DNA of 64,000 nt from Megascapheus bottae (GCA_024803745.1 JANJXV010000010.1:28076525-28140524); one strand, 5' to 3'. Positions 1-11,365 are shown, numbered from the stretch's first letter. Notes: generated by a model from the sequence alone, not told the origin. Numbers and translations: made by a program.

Positions 1-115
1 AAATCAGAGATTCAAATAAACCAAATCAAAATTCAATTTAGTAAACAAGTGAAGAAAAAATATCTAAAATCCATCATAGATGAGCAAGATTAAAATACTT
101 TTGTGTTTTCAGTTT

Positions 116-117
<2 letters not shown>

Positions 118-148
<31 letters not shown>
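118..148. repeat. (TA)n microsatellite
   Basis: An uninterrupted run of about 15 TA units in AT-rich surroundings. It is not attached to any recognisable SINE or L1 tail. Confidence 0.95.
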
Positions 149-150
<2 letters not shown>

Positions 151-2310
151 TTGCATGTTAATACTTATGTAGCTATCTACTAATTATAAAACTACAAACA
201 GTGAAAACACAGAATTATTCATAGAATCTATACATCTACCATATTAATATGCTTAGTTGCATTGTTATATTGACATTAAAACATCAGTAAATGGGAAAAT
301 CAAAAATCGTGTTTTAAATCTCATATATCTATCCACATTCTGCTATCCATCCACCTAGATAGTTAGTGGCTACATCTGAATCTTTCTCTATTAATAGTTA
401 TGATGTGAGAAAACATGCTCTAAATTTGATTTAAAAATACAGTAAAGATTGCATTTTATTCATTTCCAAGCCTTTCTAAACTATTATCCTTGCTCAATGG
501 AGATTCTAGGTCATTTCTGCTTTTGATATTCTTTGTTCTTCTTATTTCTGTAATATGATAATAAAACCATTAGAGGGATAGGGAGTATATGGGGCAGGGA
601 TAAATTAATCCACCCCACTTAGACAGCGATATGCAGAGAAAGGTAGTAATTGCTTTGCTGGTGCATATACATCCATTCCTGTGAGCTGCAAACACTGAGT
701 ATTCCAAGCAATTACCTCATTCTCATAGCTTAAAAGATGCATTCAGCTATCGCTCAAGTTGAGCACTAAGTCAGGATAGGTACAAAGAAGAATAGCTCTG
801 TAGCTAATAAAGGGTCCAAAGGTGACTTGTTACATAATTGTTTCCCTGTGAAATGCTAATAAAACACACTACCTTTGTGTTCAAAAAAAGATAGATACAG
901 ATCCTAAAACTTAGGAAATAGAAAGAAACCATGGACCTTTTGCTTTGATGAGTACCATTTCTCCTCTAAGTTGAAAACAGACCTCTTAAATAACTTGCTA
1001 TTATGCAAAGATTTATGCATTTTGTATCCTTTACATGTCCATTTATTTCTCCTTTTAAATTTGAAGAACTTTGAGAAAAAAATCAATCTAGTGGACTAAA
1101 CGATATTATGTAGGTCTGGTATAGTGTCTCAGAGATAGTTGGGGGGCATAAATTGTGGGACTGAAAGTTCAAGCCTATCCCAGTTCAAAACAAACCAGGA
1201 AGGGATGTCTTTTCTGAATCAATAAGGTAGATATGGTGGCATTCAGCTGTAGCCCTGTACAGACAAATGCTCTATTCAATTGCATATTTTCAATACCCAC
1301 ATTGCAAGTGATTGGTATAGTAGAAAGTCTCAATGTGTCCTGTAATAGGGTCAAACAGATAAAAGTGCAGGAAATCATACTCCAATTTGAATTTAATATA
1401 ATGAATGCCATATTTTGTTGTACACATAAACATAAAATAAAAGCATATTTATATGCTTATAAATATATATATGAATTTAAATGTAGTAGAGCTACCCATT
1501 GTATTTAACAATTTATACAGAGATATAAACAAATCCAACTGGAATTCATATAATTTTAATTTTGTAAAAACTTACACACTTTCTTCAATCAGGTTTATAA
1601 GTACAGAAGGAAGAATGTGTTCCCTGTGAGGAATAGTCTTATAATTGACAGACTCTTATTTACATATAGAACTTTACCTACATGGGGGGATTAATGAAAT
1701 GTAATTAATTTTTGAGGGTCAACATTTTCAATAACTAAAATAAACACATGCTGCAATGGGTACTGAGAGCCAATAAGTTGATTATCGTAAAGGTCATCTC
1801 CCAAGAGCTTACAGTACAATCCAAAATGATCTACAGAATTAAAGACTGCTATTCTGTGTTTCTTCTATGGGAGGTATTATTTTATGTTATGGATTTTTCT
1901 ACAGCCCTCACTGTTGTTCATGCTTGCCTAAGCCCTTCCCTGATCCTGCTGCTTTTTTGAAAATTTCAAACTTGTTTTCTGCAGACACAAGGTTGTACAC
2001 CTGCAATTTCCTCAGAGAAGCATAGTGTTTTCTTTTCTCTAGTACCTAAGACTAGAATAAGCCTCTGCCAGTCAATCAATAAATATTTAGTGATTAAGAA
2101 TATGTACTTTACTTACATTATTTAGGTAGTATTTCTCCTTCATGACTAACCCTAAAAGGCACTAAATTTCATCATGAAATCAACTTTTAAAATATATTTG
2201 GTTACCTGAGAGTACTAACTCACACAAAGAGACATTTTATTAGTTTTTTTTCTAGAAAGCTTTAAAGAATAGAAATTAACTTTTTAAGGCTCAGTAAGGT
2301 ATATTTATTT
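149..2310. other. AT-rich stretch without recognisable gene
   Basis: About 2.2 kb of AT-rich sequence. The short open frames (60-91 codons) show no domain, no splice context and no codon bias that I can recognise. A weak tRNA-SINE-like patch may exist near 1115-1195 but is too degraded to call. I see no RNA gene and no regulatory element here. Confidence 0.6.
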
Positions 2311-2315
2311 TTCTT

Positions 2316-2317
<2 letters not shown>

Positions 2318-2361
<44 letters not shown>
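2318..2361. repeat. (GT)n microsatellite
   Basis: About 22 pure GT units. It lies just upstream of the degraded minus-strand composite SINE but does not form its tail in any obvious way. Confidence 0.95.
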
Positions 2362-2363
<2 letters not shown>

Positions 2364-2394
2364 ATTTGCCTGTCTGTCTTGTCTTTTCTCTGTG

Positions 2395-2815
2395 TCTCAG
2401 GACCTTGCCTCTGTTTCTGAGTTTCTCAACTCACGTTGTTGTGTTACAACTTGAGCCAGGGCTCCATGGATTTTTTTGATGGTTAATTGGAGATAAGAAT
2501 CTCCAGACTTAGCTGGGGAGCGGTGGCTCATGCCTGTAATCCTAGCTACTCAGGAGGTTGAGATCTGAGAGGTGTGGACCCAGCCTAGGCACTAAAGTCC
2601 ATGAGACTCATATCCCCACCTAACCACCAGAAAACAGAAGTGGTGTTGTGGCTCATGGGGTAGGGTGGTAGCCTTGAGCTGAACATCTGGAAGACAACAC
2701 CCAGGCCCAGAGTTCCTTGAAGGGGTCGAGGGAAGGGTCAGAATCTCACAGACTTTTTCCCAGGCTGACATTAAACCTCAATCCTCAGCTCTCAGCCAAC
2801 TGAGTATCTTGCCTA
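2395..2815 (-). mobile_element. Degraded composite (B1-like + tRNA-like) SINE, host of a nested SINE
   Basis: Read on the minus strand, the two outer parts (about 2395-2510 and 2756-2815) match the composite SINE seen at 11379-11583. They share the TTAATTGGAGATAAGA block and the block reading CTGACATTAAACCTCAATCCT. A plus-strand SINE interrupts it at 2511-2739. The outer copy is diverged and must be older than the nested one. Confidence 0.7.
2511..2739 (+). mobile_element. Composite SINE nested in an older SINE
   Basis: The left half carries the 7SL-derived motif GGTGGCTCATGCCTGTAATC and CTACTCAGGAGG. The right half is tRNA-like (GTGGTGTTGTGGCTCATGGG, TAGCCTTGAG, and a box-B-like CCAGAGTTC). 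It is flanked by a TSD: AGAATCTCCAGACTT at 2496-2510 and AGAATCTCACAGACTT at 2740-2755. The A-rich tail is eroded. Family identity is inferred from sequence resemblance only. Confidence 0.8.
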
Positions 2816-2829
2816 TGTATACTTTAAAA

Positions 2830-3500
2830 GTTAAAAAAAATACAGTGAAGAATTCCTGCTCCCCATACAATCTTACTGATATTTTTGTGCAGCACTCTGG
2901 GTTTATAGAACTATAAGCAGCAGGCAGTCCATGACAGTCCCTTTAACTTTTTGTTGTTGTTGTTTTTTCCCAGCATGTATAACACTCTCTGTAAAGATAA
3001 GAGATGAAACTTGATAATTTTGTTTGAAGAACTGAATTTTACTTTGAGTGGCTCTTGACTGATTGTTTTAACGTTTTTTATAGATGTGGACTCTAAGAGC
3101 AACTGAAGTACACAGTTATACACTTCGTTTCTCTTACTTTTCAAAACCCAAATGCCTATGAAAATCTTATTTATGTCACTGAATCCTTTTCTATTTCTTT
3201 TCATTTGTCATATATCCAACTCAATATGGTTTCATCACATACTGTACTATACATTTTGTATGCTAGATGGAGCATCTTCTATTATGTCCTTTCTCTTTTA
3301 AAGAGAATATTGCATTCTTCACAAATGTATTGTTTCTCAACCTATGTTGCCAAGAGTGTTTACATTGTCAATATTTCAGGAGGTTTTGTTTTGTTTTATT
3401 TTTAATGGATTCTCCTTGAAAATAAAAAGTACATCTTTAAACATCCAACCAGCAAGGAACTTGGTGTTAGTATACCTCTTTATATAACTGAAAACAAAAC
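2830..3500. other. AT-rich unique stretch
   Basis: No recognisable gene or repeat. Short open frames on both strands (up to 97 codons) have no supporting domain or context. Confidence 0.55.
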
Positions 3501-3504
3501 ATTT

Positions 3505-3595
3505 CCGGAAACTCTTGTACCTTGCCCAAAGTCAGAGAGCTGTTCAGAAGCAAAGTTGAATTGTAGAGCCTGCTAGGAGAATGCTGATTATTAGA
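3505..3595 (+). mobile_element. MIR SINE relic
   Basis: The order of short blocks matches the MIR core: CTTGCCCAAAGTCAGAGAGC, then a GAATTGTAGAGCC-type block, then a degenerate end. MIR is an ancient mammal-wide tRNA-derived SINE, so strong divergence is expected. This was called by eye. Confidence 0.55.
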
Positions 3596-3599
3596 GTTA

Positions 3600-4135
3600 C
3601 ATAAGTACATTTGCTTCCTGGTGGATTAGATGCATTTATATATTCATATAGTTGATTTTCACTTGTTTTCCATGATTGTGCTGAACTTCACACTCCCAAT
3701 ATGAAATCATTAAAAACGTGTCCTTGAACTTATAGGATATTCACACTCTGAAGGAAGGATTGTTCTCCACTGCCCATACAAAACTGTGTTCAATTTGTAG
3801 ATGCCACGTGTATATTCACCATGATATGTGAAAAGGCACTGTTCATGATCAATCTGTCTGGAAATAATAGCATATATTCCCAATAGATCTAAAGTTGGCC
3901 TGTAAGATACAAATGGAGTGATTAGTTTTATTTATATGCTGGTTAGACTGGGGCTGAAAGCCAGGATTTTTGACTGTGAAAGAGTGGGCTTTTGTGGTCT
4001 AAATTTGCCACGAAGAAAAGAGAACCCTAAAGTCCTGCAAAAGCTTGATGAGATGTAAGGCAAAGGGAAAGAGTGACTGAACTAAAAAACCTCCAATTCA
4101 ACTGAATTGAATCATCAATGTCTAGTGTCATTCAC
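3600..4135. other. AT-rich unique stretch
   Basis: Nothing recognisable. There is no open frame of note and no repeat that I can name. Confidence 0.5.
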
Positions 4136-4139
4136 CTAA

Positions 4140-4340
4140 TGAAATGCTTTCTAATCATGTGTATTTTCCATAAATAATAGGATATTACTTTTTTAGCTCA
4201 ATGGTATTTCATTGTGCAGACATACATACATGTGTACATACATATACATGTCCACTGAGCCATCAATCACCATTTAAAATGATTCCAAATCTTGGTATTA
4301 TGACTAATACTGTATTAAAGAGAGTAGTGAATATACCTTT
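4140..4340 (-). mobile_element. Old L1 ORF2 3'-end fragment
   Basis: On the minus strand the segment keeps the layout of the L1 ORF2 C-terminal region. It has the complement of a TGGAAT-type site (GGTATTTCATTGTG), then the GTCCACTGAGCCATCAATCA block, then a CCAAATCTTGG block. Many substitutions indicate an old copy, and no reading frame survives. Confidence 0.6.
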
Positions 4341-4344
4341 TTCA

Positions 4345-5690
4345 TAAATTGATTTAATTTTCAGCAGTATACACTAAGTTTTGTGTGATAGGCACATAGT
4401 AGTAAAACAAAGGGGGACATCAAGTTTTCCTAGAGGAAGTGGCCAACGATGCAGAACTCATTGATTCTTGGAATAAGAGAAGAGTGACTTTCCACCAGAT
4501 TTAGCAATATATAAATAATCAATACTGATAACTGACCTTGAACAACACCATCTTTTCTATACATTGGCTCTTTACATACTGCCAATATTTTTATTGATAA
4601 TTTAAAATATCCTGATAACATGCTACTTTGCCAAGGTCACAGTGTCGATGAATTTTCTATGTGACATATTCTCTTCTAAACGTAGTGGCAGATTTTAGCC
4701 TTCACTATTACCCACAAAAATATTTTTATATTTTAATATCAGCCTTTAGCTCCAAACTAAATAAGTAATGAAAGAACAAAATCTGTAAGGACTTATAATA
4801 AGTTTCAAGTGTCTTTTAGTCGTTTTCCAGGCAGTTTTAATTCTAATAACAGCTCTCTGGAAGGTAAATAGTTACAGTGTTAATTATGTGAAGAGAATGT
4901 AGAAGAGAGGAAAGTTTCAGAACAATATTTATCAACAAAATTCAGCAGGTCTGCCTTCTTTTAATAACTAGGAAATTATATGCACCGCTCTGTTTATATA
5001 CATTAATTTATTTACAGTCTTCAAATAAAACACTAAAATGATTTGTGTTTCCAATTTTTGTTCTGCTTTCAATCATGTTCATTTTTAATTAAATAAAAAT
5101 CACTTTTTCTTGTTCTTTCAAAATGGAGAAAGAATTTATGAGGATAAGACTCACGATAGTGATGCATTGGACTTCTAAGAATATACATGAAGGTAGCTTA
5201 TAGAACTCTGATTTAGTTCTATTTCACAATAATCTAGAGGTAACACATGATTTTCTTTTATTTCAAATACTACATCTTTTTTTCACCAGAGGTGAAAAGC
5301 TTTTTTTTCTACTAAGGCCATTTAGATACTTATGATATTATTTATATGTCCCATAAAATTATTAAAATTACCCATACAGGAGGGCACTAACATGTATCAA
5401 AAGATTTTATTTCTTACCCCTGTAGATTCATCTATTTTATTTTGTCATTGTTGCTTTGTTTCATTTACAGCAGCAGAATAGGATTTCTTCTTATGGTTCC
5501 TTTATGTCATTGCTTATGGCTACTAAAAGATACAGTACTATTTTCCTCCAATTTTTCCATGTGTATACTACAACAAATCAGTTTTATTATTGTGGCATAT
5601 AATAGAGCTCCTTTGAATCTTTTACAAATAAGAACGAAAAGTTATCCAGCAATGCTATCAAGTAATTGTGTGCTTTGGAATTCATCCAAA
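4345..5690. other. AT-rich stretch without recognisable gene
   Basis: No recognisable gene. A weak MIR-like patch may lie at 4850-4930 but is not supported well enough to list separately. The 83-codon frame near 5442-5693 has no recognisable domain. Confidence 0.5.
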
Positions 5691-5699
5691 TAAATTTAA

Positions 5700-6085
5700 T
5701 GTCTGTATCCAAACAAAAGCTTGCACACAGATGTGTATACAAGCTTTTATTTATAATTTCTAAGGCTTGGAAATAACTAGTAAGCTAGTCTCAGTAGGTG
5801 ATAAAACAATATCTTGTGGGACAGTTTTACTATACATACATATGCATATTATTCAACACTGAAAATAAATGATTTATCAAATTATAAGAGAGCAAACATA
5901 TAAACGTATATTACAAAGTGAAAGAATCTAAGCTGAGAAGGTTATTTAGCATTCACAGAAAAGGCAAAACTATAAACCCAGTATGACAGCTGTGTAGTTA
6001 AATTCTGACAATATTTAGGGCAGAGTAACTATTTTGTATAGTAATGGAGGAATACTGTCATGCATTAGTCATTTGCAAAAATCTG
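5700..6085 (+). mobile_element. Old L1 (L1M-like) 3' fragment
   Basis: Degenerate ORF2 C-terminal and 3' UTR sequence. A TATCCAAACAAAAGCTTG block is followed by TATTATTCAACACTGAAAA, then GAAAAGGCAAAACTATAAAC, in the order seen in old mammalian L1 3' ends. The copy is heavily substituted and frame-broken. Confidence 0.6.
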
Positions 6086-6182
6086 TTAAATACCAAATAC
6101 ACCTCTGTAGTACCAAAGATTTGTTTTGTTTTTTTAAGATACGGACTTTCATTAATTTATAAAGGAAATCAAACACTAGTGG

Positions 6183-6428
6183 ATCAGACGCATATTCATA
6201 GCTAATCAGGTGGCTGAGATATGAGGATTATGCTTTGAAGCCAACCAAGGCAGAAAAGTCTGAATGATTTTTATTTCCAATTAAATGCCCCAAACCCTGG
6301 ACTTGGAACCGTATCTCAAGTGGTACAAAATTAGTTCACATGATTGAGCATAAAAGCTCAAAGACAGCATCTAGTCCCTGAATTCAAGCTCCAGGACAGA
6401 CACCAAACGAGCAAGGCAAGAAAGAAAG
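6183..6428 (+). mobile_element. Composite SINE, degraded
   Basis: It keeps CTAATCAGGTGGCTGAGATA, AAAGCCA-type and TTTCCAATTAA blocks of the B1-like half. The tRNA-like half follows (GTATCTCAAGTGGTACAA, CTGAATTCAAGCTCCAGGAC). The A-rich tail (GGCAAGAAAGAAAGAA) abuts the target site of the L1 at 6462. Confidence 0.7.
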
Positions 6429-6461
6429 AATATAACTCTACTCAAAATAGTCATTGTTAAT

Positions 6462-8072
6462 GTTTTTCCATGTATTTTTATTGTAAGTAATAGAAGGGTT
6501 ACATTATATTTGCCAGATAAAAGGTGCATTACTTCACATACATTGATAACCTTTCTTATGTCTTGGTATATATATGTATTGGATATATACAAATATATCA
6601 AATATTTCAGATAACAAAGTGAGATACTGTAACAATATGAGATAACCAAGGGACAGCAAAAGAGATGAGAGATAACATAGTACATTAAGGACAACAATCA
6701 TTCATTATATGGCTTTTGTTTCTATACCGTGGAGGTCCTTTCATATAGTGTCATACTATATGGCCTTATGTATCTAGGTTTACCTCTATTGTAACTCTCT
6801 GTTAGGAGAGCTCAAGCTTTCTACTTTCTTTCCATTTCCTTACAAATAGGGTGATGTTGTTCTTTCTGACAGAAGCATAGAATTCCATTGTGTATAAATA
6901 CCACACTTTGTTGATCCACTCATCAACCTAGGGACATCTAGGTTGGTTCCATATCTTTGTTGTGGTAAATAGTGCTGCAATGAATGGATCAAAGACGTCG
7001 AGGTAAAAGCAAATACACTGAAAATTTTACAAGAAAGAATAGGAGATACACTAGGTCTCCTTGTCACAGGTTGAAACTTTCTTAATAAGGACCAAGAAAC
7101 ACAACAAATCAGAGAAAGTCTGGATAAGTGGGACTGCATTAAACTACAGAGCTTCTGTGTGGTAAAGGACATAGCTAGGAAATTAACTAGAAAGCCTACA
7201 GAGTGGGAGAAGATTTTCACTAAGCATACAACGAACAAAGGCCTCATATCCTAAATATACCTACAGCTCAAAAAATTGAATCACTCCAAAACTAATCTCC
7301 AAAGAAACAACCATCACAATAAAAGATGGGCCAACATATGGTATGAAGTTAAATGAAAGGACCTCTAGGATATGGAAACAAAAGCCATATAATGAGTGAT
7401 TGTTGTCCTTAATGTACTATATTATCTCTCATCTCTTTTGCTGTCCCTTGGTTATCTCGTATTGTTACAGTATCTCACTTTGTTATCTGATATATTGGAT
7501 ATATTTGTATTTGGTTAGTTGAAATTGGATAGGGAAGGGGGGGAAAACAAGAAGGGGTGGGGGTGGGGGGAGGGAAATGGGGACCAAAACATGAGAAAGG
7601 GTGTCAATGTACGTGAATTAATGCACCTTCATTCTGGTGAATATAATGTAACCCTTCTATTAATTACAATAAAAATATATGAAAAAACGATGGGCCAAAG
7701 ACTTAAAGAGAGTCTTTCTGAAGAAGAAATAAGAATGGCCTATAGACACATGAAGAAATGCTCCACATCTCTGGCCATAAAAGAAATGCAAATCAAAACA
7801 ACTAAGATTTCACCACATACCACTTAAAATGGCAAGGATCAACAAATCTAATAACAACAGATGCTGGAGGGGATGTAGCTAGGAGGGATCACTACTACAC
7901 TGTTGATGGGAGTGCAAACTCGTTCAACCACTATAGAAAGCAGTATGGCAGTTCCTCAAAAGACTGAACATAGAGCTCCCCTATGACCCAGCAATTCCAC
8001 TACTTGGCATTTACCCCGTAGTCCAGAAACAAGGACATACTAATGTCACTAGCCAACAATGTTCATTGTTAA
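6462..8072 (-). mobile_element. Twin-primed L1 insertion (3' segment inverted against 5' segment)
   Basis: The left part (6462 to about 6988) is the minus-strand 3' end: poly(A)/AATAAA side, 3' UTR and the end of ORF2. The right part (about 6989-8068) is ORF2 sequence on the plus strand. The distal end of the inverted segment (CAACAATGTTCATTG) directly adjoins, in L1 order, the start of the 3' segment (CATTCATTGCAGCACTATTT on the minus strand). That is the signature of twin priming. A likely TSD, TCATTGTTAAT, is present at 6451-6461 and 8063-8073. The right segment is interrupted by a later L1 at 7335-7681. All frames are broken. Confidence 0.8.
7335..7681 (+). mobile_element. L1 3' UTR insertion nested in the twin-primed L1
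   Basis: This is a 5'-truncated L1 3' end. It has CTCTAGGATATGGAAAC, the UTR, a G-rich stretch at 7532-7583 and the terminal TTACAATAAAAATAT. It splits the ORF2 segment of the older L1, whose sequence resumes in register at 7690. The TSD is AAAAGATGGGCCAA (7321-7334) and AAAAAACGATGGGCCAA (7682-7698). It therefore inserted after the twin-primed host copy. Confidence 0.85.
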
Positions 8073-8074
8073 TT

Positions 8075-8185
8075 TTTATTGTAGTTGCTTTAAAAAATAT
8101 TATCAGGGTAATATATATATATGTATATATGGGATACAGTTACATTCATAAGGTAATGAGTTCAATATTTTTTGAACATCATTTT
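8075..8185 (-). mobile_element. Older L1 3' UTR tail
   Basis: On the minus strand it matches the 3'-terminal L1 UTR seen at 10437 and 36160, with blocks GGGATACAGTTACATTCATA and AAGGTAATGAGTTC. It is truncated and diverged. The twin-primed L1 lies directly to its left. Confidence 0.55.
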
Positions 8186-8304
8186 GGTTGCTTTAAGTTA
8201 AAGCTGGTTCATAGGAAATCTCTATTTGAATTCAGTTATGGCTTCTTTCTAAGCATTCTTACTATTTCTGCCAAAATAATACTATTTTAAAATTTAAAAA
8301 AATT

Positions 8305-8555
8305 ATCGTGCTTTTGGCTTCTATCTATAATCCTAGCTAGTCAGTGGGTTGAGATATGAAGACGACAGTTCAAAGCCAGCCATGGAAGAAAAGCACTTGA
8401 GTTTCTGACCTCTAATTAACCACCAGAAAACCAGTAGTAATGCTATGACTTAAACTGGTAGAGATGTATTCTTGAGCAAAAACTACTCATGGAAAACACG
8501 AAGGCCTGGACTGTGCAAAAACAAACAAACAAACAAATAAATAAATAAACACATA
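8305..8555 (+). mobile_element. Composite SINE with AAAC/AAAT tail
   Basis: The left half shows CTATAATCCTAGCTAGTCAG and GTTCAAAGCCAGCCATGG. The linker is CTAATTAACCACCAGAAAAC, and the tRNA-like half is degraded. The A-rich tail has become (AAAC)n and (AAAT)n at about 8518-8550, followed by TTAA-rich sequence. Confidence 0.75.
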
Positions 8556-8559
8556 GATT

Positions 8560-9160
8560 GATTAATTAATCAATTAATTTCATTATCCGTAGAAAATATT
8601 CTTAATAAGCACAATTATATATATTACAAAACACACAGGCTAAAATATTTTTATTCTCCTCATAGCTTTTTTAATGCTATGGTATGCATAAGTTTATATA
8701 CGCATGTGTTTTTACACATAAAATTGTTAGATATGCACTTAGAAATATGATGTATAATATATAATAATCCATTTGACTTCCATTTTACTTTTATTGGTAT
8801 TGATCAGTTAGGCGATTACCATTTTTAATGCTGTTAATGTGTTTTTTGTTCTGCCCCACTAATTATAAAGGTAAGTAAAGAAATGAAAGGCAACTTGAAA
8901 ATGATTTATCCTTCTGCTAGTAGACCACCACTGTTTTTTCTGACTAAATTTTCTAAAGAGTGAAATTTTAAGAGAATGAAAATGGGAAACATTTGACCTA
9001 TTCTACTGTGAATATTTTTCTTACCAAATTCTAGAAGGGCTTTCACATTTTGGCTCTTATTAGAAAAACCTTATTAGGGACATAGATAAAGCATTACTGG
9101 TTATAGTCCTGGGTGTGAATTAACAAATTTAATCCATATGAAAGTCCAAAGAATCAGGAA
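8560..9160. other. AT-rich unique stretch
   Basis: Nothing recognisable; no gene, repeat family or RNA seen. Confidence 0.5.
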
Positions 9161-9164
9161 ATTC

Positions 9165-9295
9165 CATTATGTCCAGCTTGTCAATGCAGACAGTAAGTTG
9201 TAAGGAGGTTAAATCATTTCCCCCGATTTATGCTGCTAGGAAATGACAAAGCTGAGCTTTGACCCTTGGCTGTCTATTCAGGAGTTGTTCTCTTT
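9165..9295 (+). mobile_element. MIR SINE relic
   Basis: It keeps the MIR core layout: an AAGGAGGTTAAATCATTTCC block, then GCTAGGAAATGACAAAGCTG, then AGCTTTGACCC and TGTCTATTCAGGAG. Divergence is high, as usual for MIR. This copy is one of the clearer ones in the window. Confidence 0.7.
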
Positions 9296-9299
9296 TAAA

Positions 9300-10430
9300 C
9301 AATATATGACTTAGCTCTCTTATCATTTAATACTCTTAATCAAATCTTCTCAAATAGTGCCAGTAAGCTTTATGTCAGGACCTTTGGCTTAGCTATTCCC
9401 ACAGCTTAAACTGTTTCTCCCCAGACAGGAACATGTCTTGGGCTTTCTCATCTGTTCTGATGTGAAGGCCTAACTTGACTTGATCACCTGCCCAAAACAA
9501 GATTAACCCTTCATCCCCATCTCTCACTATTCCAGTCACCCTCTCCTTTGTCAATACATCTTGGTTTTCTTTCAAAACAATGAAATATTTTGTAATCTTT
9601 AACTTTGTCCAGATGCTGGAAATTTTTTTTCTAAAGAAAATATTTTAGGGTTAATAGCATAGATACTGAATTAGTAGATTTAGGAAAATAATCACAGGGA
9701 AAAATTTAAATCAACAAATAATCCCAATGTATAAAAAGGGATGAATTTAATAAATATTGTAGATTATATACTATTGTATAATAATATTTCTCCAATTGTT
9801 ATATAATTATTACATAATTTATGATTATAATTAATAGGAAATGACTTTCATTTCACCATTATTACATCAACTTTAGGTATAAAAAGGCATTGCTTTGTAT
9901 TTTTCAGTGCCAAGGAACAAATGTGCAATGTATTTACTTACCAAATAAAAGACTATTTAATACATGGCATTTAAGGAAGTCAATCAGAATAATAATGAAG
10001 AATAAATAAATAATTAAAAATAATTAAAATTGCCAGAGTGGGTCTATAGTTTATTTACTTACTTTGAAAAGAGTAAAATATTTATGATGACTTTAATTGG
10101 GAAAGTTATCACCAAAGGTCATATCAGTTGGGACTAATTCAAATAAGAATTCTTACTAGAATGTCACTTTATTAGTCTTTATGTTGTTAATTGGGATTTA
10201 CCAACATAATAAGATGTTAAAATAGGATGGAGACAACAATCAGAAGTTTCAATGCTAAGGATATATAGAGACAACCTTGGAAAATTTTTAGTCTTCATCA
10301 TTTTCTATTATTTCTCTTCTATAGGATTTGGGAAAATAATTGTATAATTCCACCTAACCTCTTCACATTTCTAAATCCCTATTTGTTTTGTATTAATTAC
10401 TTGTTATTTTCATTTACTCCTGTACTTTAG
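9300..10430. other. AT-rich unique stretch
   Basis: No gene recognised. The sequence is very AT-rich, with A/T-run clusters at 9700-10020 and no obvious mobile element. A 60-codon minus frame (9393-9575) has no recognisable domain. Confidence 0.5.
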
Positions 10431-10436
10431 TTTTAT

Positions 10437-10765
10437 TTTTTATTTCTTTTAATTTGATTTTATCATAAAGGTGACATACAGAGGGGTTATAGTTACATAA
10501 GTAAGGTAATGAGTACATTTGTTTTGAACAGTTTTAATCCATTCCTCATTTATTTTCTCCCTCCTGAACCTTTCTTCCCTCACATTGTAAAGTTCCCTTC
10601 CAATACAGTGCCTATTGAGTATCACAGTTAATGGAGAACCTATATTTTTATGTTTGTTAACCAACAATTCCCCATTCATTTTTTTATTATTTACATTATC
10701 ACAGAAAAGGCATTGGGTGCATTTGTTCCACAGTATCTTTTCCAACAGCAGAAAGAAAATGAGAA
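10437..10765 (-). mobile_element. L1 3' UTR, older subfamily
   Basis: A T-rich start (poly(A) on the minus strand) is followed by GACATACAGAGGGGTTATAG and ACATAAGTAAGGTAATGAGT. The same blocks occur at 36195-36240. This identifies a 3' UTR subfamily distinct from the one at 6462, 25071 and 58045. The 106-codon minus-strand open frame here is not ORF2. Confidence 0.65.
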
Positions 10766-10789
10766 GCAAAACTGGAAGCTAAGAGACAA

Positions 10790-11365
10790 TCTGATTACCC
10801 TCCATTTATAAAAGTTTAGAGTTTTTTGAATTCATATGTCCTACAATGTGATAATTGATAGCACAAGATTGCATATGGTCCTATTTACCATGAAGTCATG
10901 AGGCCTTGGGGAAAGGGAAGCAATGAAAATATACTGATGTGCCAGATATAATTACCCATGTGAGATATCAACTATCCCTTCTCCTGGGCTGACAGGTTCT
11001 GCTTTGTGCCACCATCCACAAAAGTTTGGCATGCTTACTTGTCAGCTTCCAAATAATGTGTTAACACCCTTCAGAAGTCTTACTTTTAAGACTTGTAACA
11101 ATGTTACTTGCAGGCTTAGACACTTTGTGGATGACTGCAGTCACAGTTCCTAGGACTTCTCCCTTTGTAACTGAAGTTAAATCATTTGACAAGTGAGTGA
11201 GGACATGCAAGTATTTTAGGTTCTATAGAGAAAAGAGTTTAGAGTAGAGAATAAGAAACGAGAACTCCTAAGTAATGAACAAACATGATGTTTTCTCTAC
11301 CCTTGAAAGAGAAAGGAAAATAGGAAATGATGGATAGAAACTCATCTATCCTAAAAAAGAAGTAT
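10790..11365. other. Unique stretch without recognisable gene
   Basis: Slightly less AT-rich than its neighbours, but I recognise no gene, RNA or repeat. Confidence 0.5.

Noticed and set aside
1115..1195. Possible tRNA-derived SINE fragment
   Set aside because: A few words resemble the dimeric SINE, but no boundary, tail or TSD is visible.
6840..7247. 135-codon minus-strand frame
   Set aside because: It runs across the junction of the twin-primed L1 and reads antisense to the inverted ORF2 piece, so it is a shadow.
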